A DNA stretch of 17,619 nucleotides from an uncultured Candidatus Altimarinota bacterium (GTDB lineage: Bacteria; Patescibacteriota; Gracilibacteria; BD1-5; UBA2023). The translations under genes were made by a program, and so were the position numbers. The stretch's first letter is position 1; each line of letters starts with the position of its first letter. The stretch is from contig CALHQS010000020.1 in the NCBI GenBank assembly GCA_938036655.1, positions 1 to 17,619 of the forward strand, in the 5' to 3' direction. This document shows, in pieces, positions 1-8,214 of the stretch. The notes under the pieces were generated by a model that did no database searches, was not told the DNA's origin, and saw only the letters and a program-made list of their open reading frames with translations.

Positions 1-44
1 ATAATGATTTTTAGAAAAAAGCGAAGTCAATTTTTGATGATTTT

Positions 45-73
45 TTGCAAAAATGAGAATTTTTCATTACAAT
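45..73 (+). promoter_or_regulatory. Predicted sigma70-type promoter of the Na/Pi cotransporter gene
   Basis: A TTGCAA box at 45-50 and a TACAAT box at 68-73 are separated by 17 bases, 27 bases before the ATG at 101. The spacer carries a short inverted repeat (AATGA at 52-56, TCATT at 64-68) that could bind a regulator, but it is short enough to be chance. The -35 match is partial. Confidence 0.4.
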
Positions 74-100
74 AGAATTATTATTTTTTAAAAAATTTTT

Positions 101-1711
101 ATGCAAGAATTTCCGTACGGAATATTTTTTGGTGGGGTGGGACTTTTTCTGATTGGGATGATGCTTATGACGGATGGTCTCAAAGCCGCATCAGGTCCAA
201 CATTGGTAAAATTTCTTGAAAAAACGACCAATACGCGCCTCAAAGGATTTTTATCAGGATTTATTGCGACCACTATTTTACAGTCGTCCGCTGCAACAAC
301 ACTCCTTGCAATCGGGTTTATCAATGCGGGAATTCTCACTTTTGCGAACTCACTTTGGCTTCTATTTGGAGCAAATGTCGGAACAAGTATGACTGGCTGG
401 TTCGTGGCGCTCGTCGGCCTCAAAATCAAAGTAGAAATTTTTGCAATGCCGATGATCGGTGCGGGAGTGTTTTTACAAATGTTTTTTAAGAAAAAACTTG
501 GCGCATTTGGTGGGATTTTGTCAGGTTTTGGAATTTTGTTTCTCGGGCTCGGATTCATCCAAGAAGCCTTTACCCAAGCATCAAATTTATTTGATTTTAC
601 ACCGCTTTTGAGTCTAGGAATGTGGTCAACGGTGGCTTTCCTGGGAGTCGGACTTGTCATTACGCTTTTGGCACAATCTTCAACGGTTTCGACCGCACTC
701 ATTCTTTCACTTTCTGCGACAACAGATTTGCCAATTATTTCTGCGGCGGCGGCGATTATTGGTGCGAATATCGGAAGTACGATTACGGCGATTTATGGAG
801 CCATGGGAGCGACCGCAAATGCCAAGCGCGCAGCCTCAGCACATATTTTGTTCAATGTGACTGCCGGAATTGTTTCGTTCGCGCTTTTGCAATTTCTCGT
901 ACAATTTTTGGATATTTTCATCGAATTTTTCAAGATGGATTCATCCGATGCTACCAAATTAGCACTCTTTCATACACTTTTTAATGTTCTTGGTGTACTC
1001 CTCATGATTCCGCTCGCGAAATATATTGCGCGATTTCTGGAAAAATGTTTTACAAAAGACGATATTTTGATTGAAAAACCAAAATATTTAGACGAAAATC
1101 TCGTATCCATGCCACCACTTGCCATTGAGGCGCTTTCCAAAGAGCTGGATCGTTTCCGGGATTTGTTGATCACATCAGTTCGTGGGTTCGTTTCTTATCT
1201 TCATCAAGAATGAACAGTTTTACCAAAGATTAATAAGCTTGATGAACTTGGGTCTAGCATTACGGATTATATCAACAAAATGGCCAAATCAAGTATGTCT
1301 GAGCCTATTGCTGAACAGCTCACAGAATGTTTGCGTATTCGTGATCAGTATTCCAAAAGTGCTGATTATTTGAAAAAACTCGTTTCTGAACACAAAGAAG
1401 TTAAAAAATATGGAGATGCGATGGATAAGCAACTCTACGAATTTTTACATAAAATTGATGTTTTGCTGGAATATATTGATACGCCGATTGGTACAAAACC
1501 GAAGAATCTTTCCAAGCGAAAACTTGATGAATTTGATATGGATTATGGAAATTTTAAGCAACTTCTCATGAAATCAACCGTTGTGGGGACAACCACTATT
1601 AGCGACATGGAAAGCATCACGAATCTGGCGCGCTCACTCCGTAGAATGGTCTATTCTTTTGCAAAAGCACAAAAAATCACATATCACAACCCTGATGAAA
1701 ATCAAAAATAA
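101..1711 (+). CDS. Na+/phosphate cotransporter with C-terminal PhoU-like domain (one UGA-Gly)
   Basis: Membrane protein of the Na/Pi cotransporter (NptA/PNaS) family, which imports phosphate with sodium. The 536-residue protein has about 310 residues of hydrophobic helices. These contain the two family signature repeats: ILQSSAATTLLA followed by GANVGTS, and LLAQSSTVSTALI followed by GANIGST. The rest, about 340-536, is a charged helical PhoU-like domain. The frame crosses a TGA at 1211-1213 (codon 371), exactly between the membrane part and the PhoU-like part, and continues to TAA. Read with the standard code it would look like a truncated transporter plus a separate 143-residue protein. 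The ATG at 101 follows a run of T and has no Shine-Dalgarno sequence. It is a single-gene unit ending in a hairpin at 1715. The family call is firm; the substrate is inferred from the family. Confidence 0.88.
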
Positions 1712-1735
1712 AATCCCCTGAAAAGGGGTTTTAAA
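1711..1735. terminator. Hairpin terminator between convergent genes
   Basis: CCCCT, a GAAA tetraloop and AGGGG (1715-1728) are followed on the plus strand by TTTT. On the minus strand the same hairpin is followed by ATTTTATTTTT, so it can end transcription of both the cotransporter (stop 1711) and the convergent minus-strand gene (stop 1755). Confidence 0.75.
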
Positions 1736-1754
1736 TCATTTAATCAACAAAATA

Positions 1755-2525
1755 TTACGACGATGTCTCCATTATAAGACCTGGTTTACTGGAAGCGGCT
1801 ATCGCTCCACGAAGAATACCTCAAACTGAATACATACCCGTCGCCAATTCCATTGCATAATGTCGGGCAATCAAGTCTGAAAAAGAAGTACCTTTTTGAT
1901 CCATTACTACCTCAGTTCGCAAATAATATCTCTCAAGCATCGGCACCCCCATCTTTTTTTCCCATTCATCGAGAATTTTTTGTATTTCAGAAATACAACG
2001 CGAATCAGAAAAATGAATAACCAAACGATCATTGTGTGCTGCTAACGCCACGAAATTGCTCGGAATTTTAAAAGAAATGCGCGATTGAAACGAATTCCCT
2101 ACTTCCTGCAATCTGCGGTATAGCCAATCTATCGTATGAAAATTTAAAACATTCAACCACTTAATATCAAGTGTTTTATACATTTTGAATGCATATCATT
2201 CTGTATTTTTAGGAAAATCGGCACACATTATTTGAAACCAAGCCACATTTTGTGATGTATTATATTTTCTTTCCAAGCCACCAAGTAATGTATTATAATA
2301 ATGAATATGCTCGCTATGTTGCTTATAGAAATTGCTACAAAAATTTTCGTCCTGTTTGCTACAAATATAAAAATCCGGATTCGTCGTGAGAAGTTCATAT
2401 ATAAGATTTTGTGTTCTCTCAATGCTTTGATGTGTCAATGAATTCGCAATTTCTTTTTCTGCCCGATTAAAAGCTGCATATTCTGCAACAGATTGAAGAA
2501 ATGGAGAAGTAGGTTTTTGGCTCAT
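1755..2525 (-). CDS. Unrecognised 256-residue protein (two UGA-Gly codons)
   Basis: One reading frame from ATG at 2525 to TAA at 1755-1757, crossing TGA at 2196-2198 (codon 110) and 1821-1823 (codon 235). With the standard code it would break into two small ORFs; their shared frame and the absence of TAA or TAG support one gene. The protein is soluble, with no signal peptide or membrane helix. The N-terminal third is helical and rich in Asn, Gln and Glu. The C-terminal half alternates short strands (around FQSRISFKI and DRLVIHF) with a helix (EIQKILDEWEKK), then a SFSDLIARHY segment and a Gly/Ala-rich tail. I do not recognise the family. The order 'SFKI ... DRLVIHF ... long helix ... SFsdliA' faintly recalls HopA1-type effector and lanthipeptide-synthase accessory domains, but this is only a guess. 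It is transcribed alone, downstream of the atp terminator. Confidence 0.72.
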
Positions 2526-2535
2526 GTGGTCACCA

Positions 2536-2564
2536 ATTATAACATATTTCTAAAAACTATTGAT
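2536..2564 (-). promoter_or_regulatory. Predicted -10 box very close to the start codon of the 256-residue gene
   Basis: On the minus strand a perfect TATAAT lies at 2541-2536, 10 bases before the ATG at 2525. Transcription would start around 2529, leaving a leader of only a few bases. No good -35 is at the normal distance (2559-2564 reads ATCAAT). A perfect TTGACA at 2584-2579 is too far upstream for this -10. Confidence 0.45.
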
Positions 2565-2594
2565 AGTATTACATAAAATGTCAATTTTATAACA

Positions 2595-2625
2595 AAAAAT
2601 AAAATCCCCTGACCAAGAGGATTTT
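2595..2625 (-). terminator. Terminator of the atp operon
   Basis: Read on the minus strand, AAAATCCTCT (2625-2616), loop TGGTC and AGGGGATTTT (2610-2601) form a 10-bp stem with one G-U pair. ATTTTTTG follows. It lies 19 bases after the atpG stop and marks the end of the operon, with no atpD or atpC after it. Confidence 0.8.
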
Positions 2626-2643
2626 TTAAAGCTTTTACCACAA

Positions 2644-3552
2644 TTATTCTTTCATAGATTCCACTCCAGAGACAATTTCTGTAATCTCTGTTGTAATAGC
2701 TGATTGTCGTGCCTTGTTGTAAATGAGTGTCAAAGCGCCAGCCTTTTTGCTTGCTGCATCTTTTGCATTTTTCATCGCAACCATGCGAGCAGCATGTTCT
2801 GAAGCGCGAGCTTCAAGAATGGTTTCATATACCATTGCATCCAAAATCATTGGAACCACATAATCCAAAATTGTTTCTGGATTTGGTTCAATAATGAAGT
2901 CAATATTTTCATGCGAATCTTTCTGAGTCTCGTCGCCAGAAACACGATTTAAGAAATCTGTAATTTCTTTTTCCTGAAATGGAAAAATTGGTTTTACGAC
3001 TGGAAGCTGAGAAATGGCTGAAACATAGTGATTATACACGATTGAAATTTTAGAATATTTTCCAGAATTCCACGCGTCCAACAAAAATCGCACAACAGAT
3101 CGCCCTTCTGAAATTGTAGCAGGATCCTTAATTTCATCAGAATAATCAGCAATCATATTATGATTCATTCGAAGAATAAAGTCACGAGCACGCTTTCCAA
3201 TAACAACAAAATCATTATCACGAGCATATCCACCATCTTCGCGGCGCAAATACTCCATTACTTTTTTGAAAGTATTTACATTGTAACCACCACACAAACC
3301 TTTTTGTGAAGCGATTACAACGATGAGTTCTTTTTGAGTATCTGGTGCAATAGTATATTTTTTGAAAATATTTTCATCACTTGAAATAGTTTTCAAAATC
3401 GAAAGTGCCGCCATTGCAAATGATCGCAATTGCAGGACATTTTCTTGAGCTTTTTTCATTTTGACCGTTGAAATAAGCTCCATTGCTTTGGTAATTTTTC
3501 CAGTATTTTTTACCGTTTTAATACGGGATTTAATCTCTTTTCCAGCAGCCAT
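2644..3552 (-). CDS. atpG: ATP synthase F1 gamma subunit
   Basis: Central rotor shaft of the F1 sector, turning inside the alpha3beta3 hexamer. At 302 residues it is near the usual family length. The N-terminal coil (KEIKSRIKTVKNTGKITKAME) and the C-terminal coil (SEHAARMVAMKNAKDAA, then YNKARQSAITTEITEIVSG) are the conserved gamma signatures. The middle has the QKGLCGGYN motif. ATG at 3552 lies 13 bases after the atpA stop. It is the last gene of the operon: a terminator follows directly, where most bacteria have atpD and atpC. No in-frame TGA. Confidence 0.96.
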   Translation of the reverse strand: MAAGKEIKSRIKTVKNTGKITKAMELISTVKMKKAQENVLQLRSFAMAALSILKTISSDENIFKKYTIAPDTQKELIVVIASQKGLCGGYNVNTFKKVMEYLRREDGGYARDNDFVVIGKRARDFILRMNHNMIADYSDEIKDPATISEGRSVVRFLLDAWNSGKYSKISIVYNHYVSAISQLPVVKPIFPFQEKEITDFLNRVSGDETQKDSHENIDFIIEPNPETILDYVVPMILDAMVYETILEARASEHAARMVAMKNAKDAASKKAGALTLIYNKARQSAITTEITEIVSGVESMKE

Positions 3553-3565
3553 AATGAATTAAAAA

Positions 3566-5089
3566 TTATTTTTTAGAACCAAACACTTTTGCAAAATCAT
3601 CAAGGAATTTCACAAGTGATTCTTTTGTTTCGTCAGAGAAATCTTTTGTTTCACGAATTGCATTCAAAATTGTTCCCTCACGTTCAAGTGCCAAGTACAA
3701 TTCTTTTTCATAATCCAACACATCATCAACGGCAATTGCATCAAGATATCCGTTGTTTCCAGCAAAAATAATACATGTTTGCTTTTCAAATGCGATTGGA
3801 GAATAGATTCCTTGTTTGAGAATTTCTACCATGCGTTTTCCACGTTCCAATTGTTTCTTTGTATCAGCATCCAAATCAGAAGCAAACTGAGAGAACGCTT
3901 CAAGTTCTCGGAACTGAGCAAGTGTCAATTTGAGGCTACCAGCATTCTTTTTCATTGCTTTTGTCTGAGCAGAACCACCCACACGAGATACGGAGTTTCC
4001 GACATTAATGGCAGGTTTAATACCAGCATTGAAGAGTCCAGATTCTAGGAAAATCTGCCCATCAGTAATCGAAATCACATTCGTAGGAACATAGGCAGAG
4101 ATATCACCAGCCTGAGTTTCAATAATTGGAAGTGCTGTCAAAGAACCAGCTCCCAAGTCATCATTCAATTTCGCAGCTCGTTCCAAAAGACGAGAGTGAA
4201 GGTAGAATACATCACCAGGATACGCTTCACGCCCAGGCGGACGGCGAAGAAGAAGTGACATTTCACGATATGCATTTGCGTGCTTGGTCAAATCATCGTA
4301 TACAATAAGCGCATGTTCCCCGTTGAACATGAAATATTCACCCATAGCAGCACCAGCATATGGAGCCAACCACTGCATTGCAGCAGGAGATGAAGCACCA
4401 GCAGATACTACGATAGTATAATCCATAGCCCCAGCTTTACGAAGTTCTTCAGTGATTGCAACCACTTTAGAATCTTTCTGTCCAATAGCTACATAAATAC
4501 ACTTCACACCAGTTCCCTTTTGGTTCAAGATAGTATCAATTGCCACCTGTGTTTTACCAGTCTGACGATCACCAATGATCAATTCGCGCTGCCCACGACC
4601 AATTGGTACCAAAGCATCAATCGCCTTAAGACCAGTAGCCAATGGCTCATGAACGGATTTACGACTCATCACACCTGTAGCCACGCGTTCTGATGGATAA
4701 TATTCAGTAGCCTGAATTTCTCCAAGTCCATCAATCGGATTTCCAAGTGGATCAACTACACGTCCAAGAAGATTTTTCCCTACAGGAATTTCAAGAATTT
4801 TTCCAGACGCTGTTGCCACCATTCCTTCATGAATTGTGGAAAAACCAGAAAGTACCACCACACCAACAAAGTGTTCTTCCAGATTCATTGCCACACCACG
4901 AGCACCAGATTCAAATTCTACCACTTCGTTGTATGCAATGTCTGAGAGGCCAACCACTTTAGCAATTCCATCACCAAGATACGAAACCACTCCAGAATTT
5001 TTGCGTTCTGGGGCAATTTCTGCGCTATCAAGTCGGGCTTCTATATCACGGATCAGTTCCTCCGCGAGTGCTACAGAATTATGAGACAT
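3566..5089 (-). CDS. atpA: ATP synthase F1 alpha subunit
   Basis: Non-catalytic nucleotide-binding subunit of F1. It has 507 residues, the usual length. Walker A GDRQTGKT is at 173-180, LIVYDDLTKHA at about 261-271, and the arginine finger is in SVSRVGGSAQTKAMK (R369). The N-terminal helix that docks the delta subunit is present (about 1-25). ATG at 5089 is preceded by TTTTTT and no Shine-Dalgarno sequence. It lies 32 bases after atpH. No TGA codon is used in this large, presumably highly expressed gene. Confidence 0.98.
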   Translation of the reverse strand: MSHNSVALAEELIRDIEARLDSAEIAPERKNSGVVSYLGDGIAKVVGLSDIAYNEVVEFESGARGVAMNLEEHFVGVVVLSGFSTIHEGMVATASGKILEIPVGKNLLGRVVDPLGNPIDGLGEIQATEYYPSERVATGVMSRKSVHEPLATGLKAIDALVPIGRGQRELIIGDRQTGKTQVAIDTILNQKGTGVKCIYVAIGQKDSKVVAITEELRKAGAMDYTIVVSAGASSPAAMQWLAPYAGAAMGEYFMFNGEHALIVYDDLTKHANAYREMSLLLRRPPGREAYPGDVFYLHSRLLERAAKLNDDLGAGSLTALPIIETQAGDISAYVPTNVISITDGQIFLESGLFNAGIKPAINVGNSVSRVGGSAQTKAMKKNAGSLKLTLAQFRELEAFSQFASDLDADTKKQLERGKRMVEILKQGIYSPIAFEKQTCIIFAGNNGYLDAIAVDDVLDYEKELYLALEREGTILNAIRETKDFSDETKESLVKFLDDFAKVFGSKK

Positions 5090-5121
5090 AAAAAAGCATT
5101 AAATATTGAAATAAAGATGGA

Positions 5122-5466
5122 TTAAAGAGTGTGAGCAAAATCCTGAAATGACAAATCCACCATATCATCTCCATAAAATACGCGAATTCCTCCGATAATT
5201 TTTTCATTCTGAACAAATCTGCGTTCAGTATTTTCTGGCGCGTCTGGGAAAAATTTTTTCACCGCTTCACCAAAAAATTTTTCTAAAAATTCTTGAGAAA
5301 TCGCTGCTGTGTGTTCTACTCGAAAAAATTTTGCTTGTTTGTGTTTTGGATGAGCAAGCTCTGAGCGTTTTCCGATTTGTTTCAGAGAATTTCTATAATC
5401 CTTCAAAACAATCAAAATATTCTCCAAATCTTCTCGAGAGTACTGGTTGAGATTTTGAGTAACCAT
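5122..5466 (-). CDS. atpH: ATP synthase F1 delta subunit, short form
   Basis: At 114 residues this is far shorter than the usual delta subunit of about 175. The C-terminus (IIGGIRVFYGDDMVDLSF) matches the end of the OSCP/delta family, where a Gly-Gly-Ile strand pair links to the b subunit. The N-terminal helical bundle that normally binds alpha is reduced to about 40 residues. Position between atpF (2-base gap) and atpA is the canonical one and is the main support for the call. The F1-to-stator contact may be simplified in this organism. No TGA or frameshift explains the shortness: the upstream gene's stop lies directly before its ATG. Confidence 0.8.
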   Translation of the reverse strand: MVTQNLNQYSREDLENILIVLKDYRNSLKQIGKRSELAHPKHKQAKFFRVEHTAAISQEFLEKFFGEAVKKFFPDAPENTERRFVQNEKIIGGIRVFYGDDMVDLSFQDFAHTL

Positions 5467-5468
5467 AA

Positions 5469-5945
5469 TTAAAAATTGATATCTTTATGAGAATTTTTGA
5501 GAAATTGTTCGTTTGCTTCATTTTTTCCAAAAAGTTTTTCGTTCATTTTGAGAGCAACATCAAGAACTTTTTGCTTCATAGTATCAGCAAGAACTTTTCG
5601 CTCATGTTCCACATCAGCAAATCCTTTTTTTCGAGCAAGTTCTGCCTCAGTAGCAGCCTCAGTTCGAATAGTTTCAGCTTCTTTTCGAGCATTTTCTACG
5701 ATTTCATTTGCCATCGTTTTTGCGTCAATACGAGCATCATCGCGAATTTTTTCAGCTTCTGTGCGAGCTGTATCAACAATGTGAGCACTCGATGAAATAT
5801 CTTCTTCAAGTTTTACGCGTTTTTGCGCTTCCACATCAAGAAACGCCAAATACGGCTTGAAAAAGAATTTCCATAGTACAAATACGATAATACCAAGATT
5901 AATCGCCTGAATCACAAGCGTTGGTACATGAATCAAGTCTGCCAT
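5469..5945 (-). CDS. atpF: ATP synthase F0 b subunit
   Basis: Peripheral stalk subunit of 158 residues. One N-terminal membrane helix (about 8-32, VIQAINLGIIVFVLWKFFF) is followed by a long charged coiled coil with Ala-rich heptads to about residue 140, the typical b architecture. KPYLAFLDVEAQKRV matches the conserved region just after the membrane. ATG at 5945 is preceded by TTTCTTTTTCT and no Shine-Dalgarno sequence. Confidence 0.93.
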   Translation of the reverse strand: MADLIHVPTLVIQAINLGIIVFVLWKFFFKPYLAFLDVEAQKRVKLEEDISSSAHIVDTARTEAEKIRDDARIDAKTMANEIVENARKEAETIRTEAATEAELARKKGFADVEHERKVLADTMKQKVLDVALKMNEKLFGKNEANEQFLKNSHKDINF

Positions 5946-5994
5946 AGAAAAAGAAAGTCAATTAAATAAGCTGAAAAACGAAAATTACGCTGAA

Positions 5995-6201
5995 TTACGC
6001 TGTAAGAAGGAAAAGAGAAAGGAACGCAAGAAGACCAAGAAGTTCCGCAAACGCAAGAGCCATAAGCATAGGAGTAAATACTTCTTTCGCAGCAGATGGA
6101 TTACGACCAATCGCTTCCATAGCGCTTTTACCGATAAGACCAATCGCAAGAGCTGGACCAATAAGAGCGAGAAGAGCAAGACCTTTTGCAAGAGCAACCA
6201 T
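5995..6201 (-). CDS. atpE: ATP synthase F0 c subunit, proton type
   Basis: Ring-forming proteolipid of 68 residues with two membrane helices joined by the polar loop GRNPSA. The ion-binding glutamate is E53 in AFAELLGLLAF. The residues that mark sodium-binding rings, a Gln in helix 1 and Ser or Thr directly after the Glu, are absent (GPALAIGLIG and ELL), so proton coupling is inferred. The gene follows atpB after an unusually long 96-base gap containing two hairpins, and its ATG is preceded by a T-rich run. High expression relative to the rest of the operon is expected from c-ring stoichiometry. Confidence 0.95.
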   Translation of the reverse strand: MVALAKGLALLALIGPALAIGLIGKSAMEAIGRNPSAAKEVFTPMLMALAFAELLGLLAFLSLFLLTA

Positions 6202-6297
6202 AATAAAAAAGAAAAAAAATAAATGAAATCCCTGAAAGTCAGGAGGAAAATATTTTTTTCAAAATATTTTCACGCCAAATTTTCAAAAATTAGAGAA
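6202..6297 (-). promoter_or_regulatory. atpB-atpE intercistronic region with two inverted repeats
   Basis: Read on the minus strand, GAAAATATTTT (6271-6261), loop GAAA, AAAATATTTTC (6256-6246) is a perfect 11-bp, nearly all-A/T stem. Next comes CCTGA, loop CTT, TCAGG (6243-6231), followed by a U-rich run up to the atpE ATG. All other spacers in the operon are 2 to 49 bases. The structures could stabilise a processed atpE mRNA or act as a leaky terminator; the sequence does not decide. Confidence 0.5.
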
Positions 6298-7128
6298 TTA
6301 GTGACCTTCGATGAGTGTCACAGATTCTTTAATATAAATACAAGAAAGCAACGAGAAGATGAATGCTTGGATACAAGCCACAAGTAATTCAAAGAACCAG
6401 ATAGGCAAAACAACGATTCCTCCGAGCCCACCCATTCCAATCATATTTCCAAGGTATTGCATTACCATAATCAATGCCACACCCGCAAAAATATTAGCAA
6501 AAAGTCGAACTGAGAGAGACAAAACACGAGAGAATTCTCCCAAAAAGTGAATCCAACCAACTGGAACATTGATTACTTTTTCGATAATTGTGTGACCAGA
6601 AAAATTAAAGAGAAAATGTTTCCAGTGACCAACAAGACCTTTTCGCATCATGCCGGCAATATGGCACACAATAATCACTACGAGCGCGAGCGCAAGAGTT
6701 GTTCCCATATCAGAGTTGAATGGTCGCAAATAGTGATGTAATGCAGGGCTTACAAGCCCAACCCAATCAAGAATCAATCCAAAGAAGTTTGCAAGCAAAA
6801 TGAAGGCAAAGAATCCTCAGAGCATTGGAAAATACAGTCGCGCATATTTTTTATCACCCACCGTCTCAGTCGTAAAGGTGTCAAGGCGATTCACGAGGTC
6901 AAGCCCCATGCTTTTAAGACGAGGAAAAGCTTTTGTTTTAATAGCAGTATAGAAAATTGCTACCAAACAAAAAAGTACAATCATAAAAATCCAGGTCGAA
7001 AAAACCGTATTTGTAATAGGAATCCCTGCAATTTCCCAGAGCTGATCACCAGAAATCCCAGGAATATGAGGACCAGAATGTGCCGCTTGAGTTGCGGTTT
7101 CGAGAGAATGAGTAGTTGCTGTCGCCAT
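6298..7128 (-). CDS. atpB: ATP synthase F0 a subunit (one UGA-Gly)
   Basis: Membrane stator subunit that forms the proton half-channels against the c ring. The 276-residue frame crosses TGA at 6817-6819 (codon 104, in KKYARLYFPML-G-GFFAFILLANFFG), just before a membrane helix. The essential arginine is R208 in LSLSVRLFANIFAG. About five membrane helices are visible. I chose ATG at 7128 over the ATG at 7179 because the predicted promoter lies between them and because the earlier extension is low-complexity. First gene of the operon; no atpI upstream. Read with the standard code only fragments on either side of residue 104 would be annotated. Confidence 0.94.
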
Positions 7129-7151
7129 AAAATAAATACTTTTTCGACGGA

Positions 7152-7179
7152 AGTATATAAAAATCCAAAAAAAAATCAA
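7152..7179 (-). promoter_or_regulatory. Predicted promoter of the atp operon
   Basis: On the minus strand TTGATT (7179-7174) and TATACT (7157-7152) are 16 bases apart. Transcription would start near 7145, giving a leader of about 17 bases before the atpB ATG at 7128. Confidence 0.5.
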
Positions 7180-7199
7180 ATTTTTCTCAACTTTTTTTC

Positions 7200-7215
7200 A
7201 GGAAAAATTTTTCCT
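7200..7215. repeat. Perfect 16-base palindrome upstream of the atp promoter
   Basis: AGGAAAAATTTTTCCT reads the same on both strands. It lies between the MBL-like gene (stop 7291) and the atp promoter. It lacks a following T-run on the minus strand, so it is a poor terminator; an operator or chance are both possible. Confidence 0.25.
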
Positions 7216-7290
7216 CACAATTTTTATAAAATTTTACTAAATAATACTTTATAAAAATGAGTAGAAATTTTTAGAAAAACATCTTGATAA

Positions 7291-7749
7291 TTATTGCAAG
7301 ATAACGAGCGAAGTTTTGTCTTGCGAAATGTCTTGTGACTTGAGTTTATAAGTCGAGCCTGAAGCTACTTCTGCACCAAAAACTACTACCAAATCAGAAC
7401 CAGTTGGCGCAAATGTTACAAGCATTTTTGGCTCAATTTGTTCCAAGAATTTTTGCTCTGTTTTTGAAAAAGGTGCCACCAAAACATCGAGTTGACCGAA
7501 AAAATCAAAAATTTTCGCATCAATTTCGGTAGGAATTTCTGGAATATAACCAATCCAAAAACCTTCTACACGAAACATATAATAATGAATTTTTTGATCC
7601 TCACGAACATACATCAAAAATCCCGATTTTTCATATTCGCCTGCACACTCAATCTGAAGGCCATCCAAATCGACATGATTTTTTTCGAGGATAATATTTT
7701 TTTTCTCAGATGAAATAGTGATTGTATTATTTTTATAAAGGAATTCCAT
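7291..7749 (-). CDS. Degenerate metallo-beta-lactamase-fold (UlaG-like) protein
   Basis: 152 residues from ATG at 7749, chosen over the ATG at 7794, which would overlap the Nudix gene by about 40 bases. The order of elements follows the small MBL-fold hydrolases common in bacteria: N-terminal strands, CAGEYEKSGFLM (compare PGEYE-x-GV), a strand pair ending in WIGYIPE (compare I-x-HLGD), LDVLVAPF (compare VDVLLIPV), and LEQIEPKMLVTFAPTG (compare IEPKIVIPMHY). The metal ligands are missing: no HxHxDH near the N-terminus, and the later Asp and His are replaced. Probably a non-enzymatic member of the fold. It sits 4 bases after the Nudix gene and is probably cotranscribed with it. No TGA codons. 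Confidence 0.6.
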   Translation of the reverse strand: MEFLYKNNTITISSEKKNIILEKNHVDLDGLQIECAGEYEKSGFLMYVREDQKIHYYMFRVEGFWIGYIPEIPTEIDAKIFDFFGQLDVLVAPFSKTEQKFLEQIEPKMLVTFAPTGSDLVVVFGAEVASGSTYKLKSQDISQDKTSLVILQ

Positions 7750-7753
7750 AATA

Positions 7754-8203
7754 TTACATAAAATGTTTATTTTTTTCGATAAAACCGAAGACATCAGGTT
7801 TTATGAAAATATCTTTGAGTCGTTCTGGTTCAAACCATTTATAACCAATAAAACGCTCTTCACGACGAGGCCGAGGCTCATCGCTACCAGTATATCGAAC
7901 GAGAAAAAGTGAAACTTCTTTATGAATCATCGGCGATCCTTCCATGTGACCAGCTATGAAAGAATAATTGATCGTATTCATAAATTTGATAACCTCCAGA
8001 AATTCTGTATTTAGTCCTGTTTCCTCTGAAATCTCACGCAGGGCGGTTTCTGCGGCAGTTTCATCATTTTCAATATGTCCTTTGGGAAGCACATATTCTG
8101 TGTCGCCACGAGCATTTTTCCAAGCCAAAAGAAGAATTTCTAAAGTATTATTTCGCTTTCTATACACGATACCACCAGCACTTTTTTCATGAAGTTCTGT
8201 CAT
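7754..8203 (-). CDS. Nudix hydrolase
   Basis: 149 residues. A complete Nudix box, GHIENDETAAETALREISEETGL, is at about 42-64 with the invariant G, E, REI-x-EE-x-G residues, so catalysis on nucleoside diphosphate-X substrates is likely. The KWFEPERLKDIF segment and the PKGHIE start of the box resemble Ap4A-hydrolase and related MutT-like members, but the substrate cannot be set from sequence. Divergent from dnaN (138-base gap). TATACT at 8214-8209 lies only 5 bases from the ATG, so the mRNA may be leaderless. Confidence 0.9.
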   Translation of the reverse strand: MTELHEKSAGGIVYRKRNNTLEILLLAWKNARGDTEYVLPKGHIENDETAAETALREISEETGLNTEFLEVIKFMNTINYSFIAGHMEGSPMIHKEVSLFLVRYTGSDEPRPRREERFIGYKWFEPERLKDIFIKPDVFGFIEKNKHFM

Positions 8204-8208
8204 ATCAA

Positions 8209-8214
8209 AGTATA
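8209..8214 (-). promoter_or_regulatory. Predicted -10 box giving a leaderless Nudix mRNA
   Basis: TATACT on the minus strand ends 5 bases before the ATG at 8203, so a normal start point falls on or next to the A of ATG. No clear -35 box. Confidence 0.35.

Noticed and set aside
88..702. 204-residue open frame on the minus strand opposite the Na/Pi cotransporter
   Set aside because: The plus-strand frame has clear transporter signatures over the same bases; the antisense product resembles no family and has a shadow-like composition.
1211..1213. Treating the TGA-interrupted genes as pseudogenes or sequencing errors
   Set aside because: The frame is kept after each TGA with no indel, TAA always ends the protein at the expected length, and essential genes (dnaN, atpB, rsmH) are affected.
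2567..7766. 15-base repeat TATTACATAAAATGT at 2567-2581 and 7752-7766
   Set aside because: About one such match is expected by chance in A/T-rich DNA of this length, and the second copy overlaps the end of a coding region.
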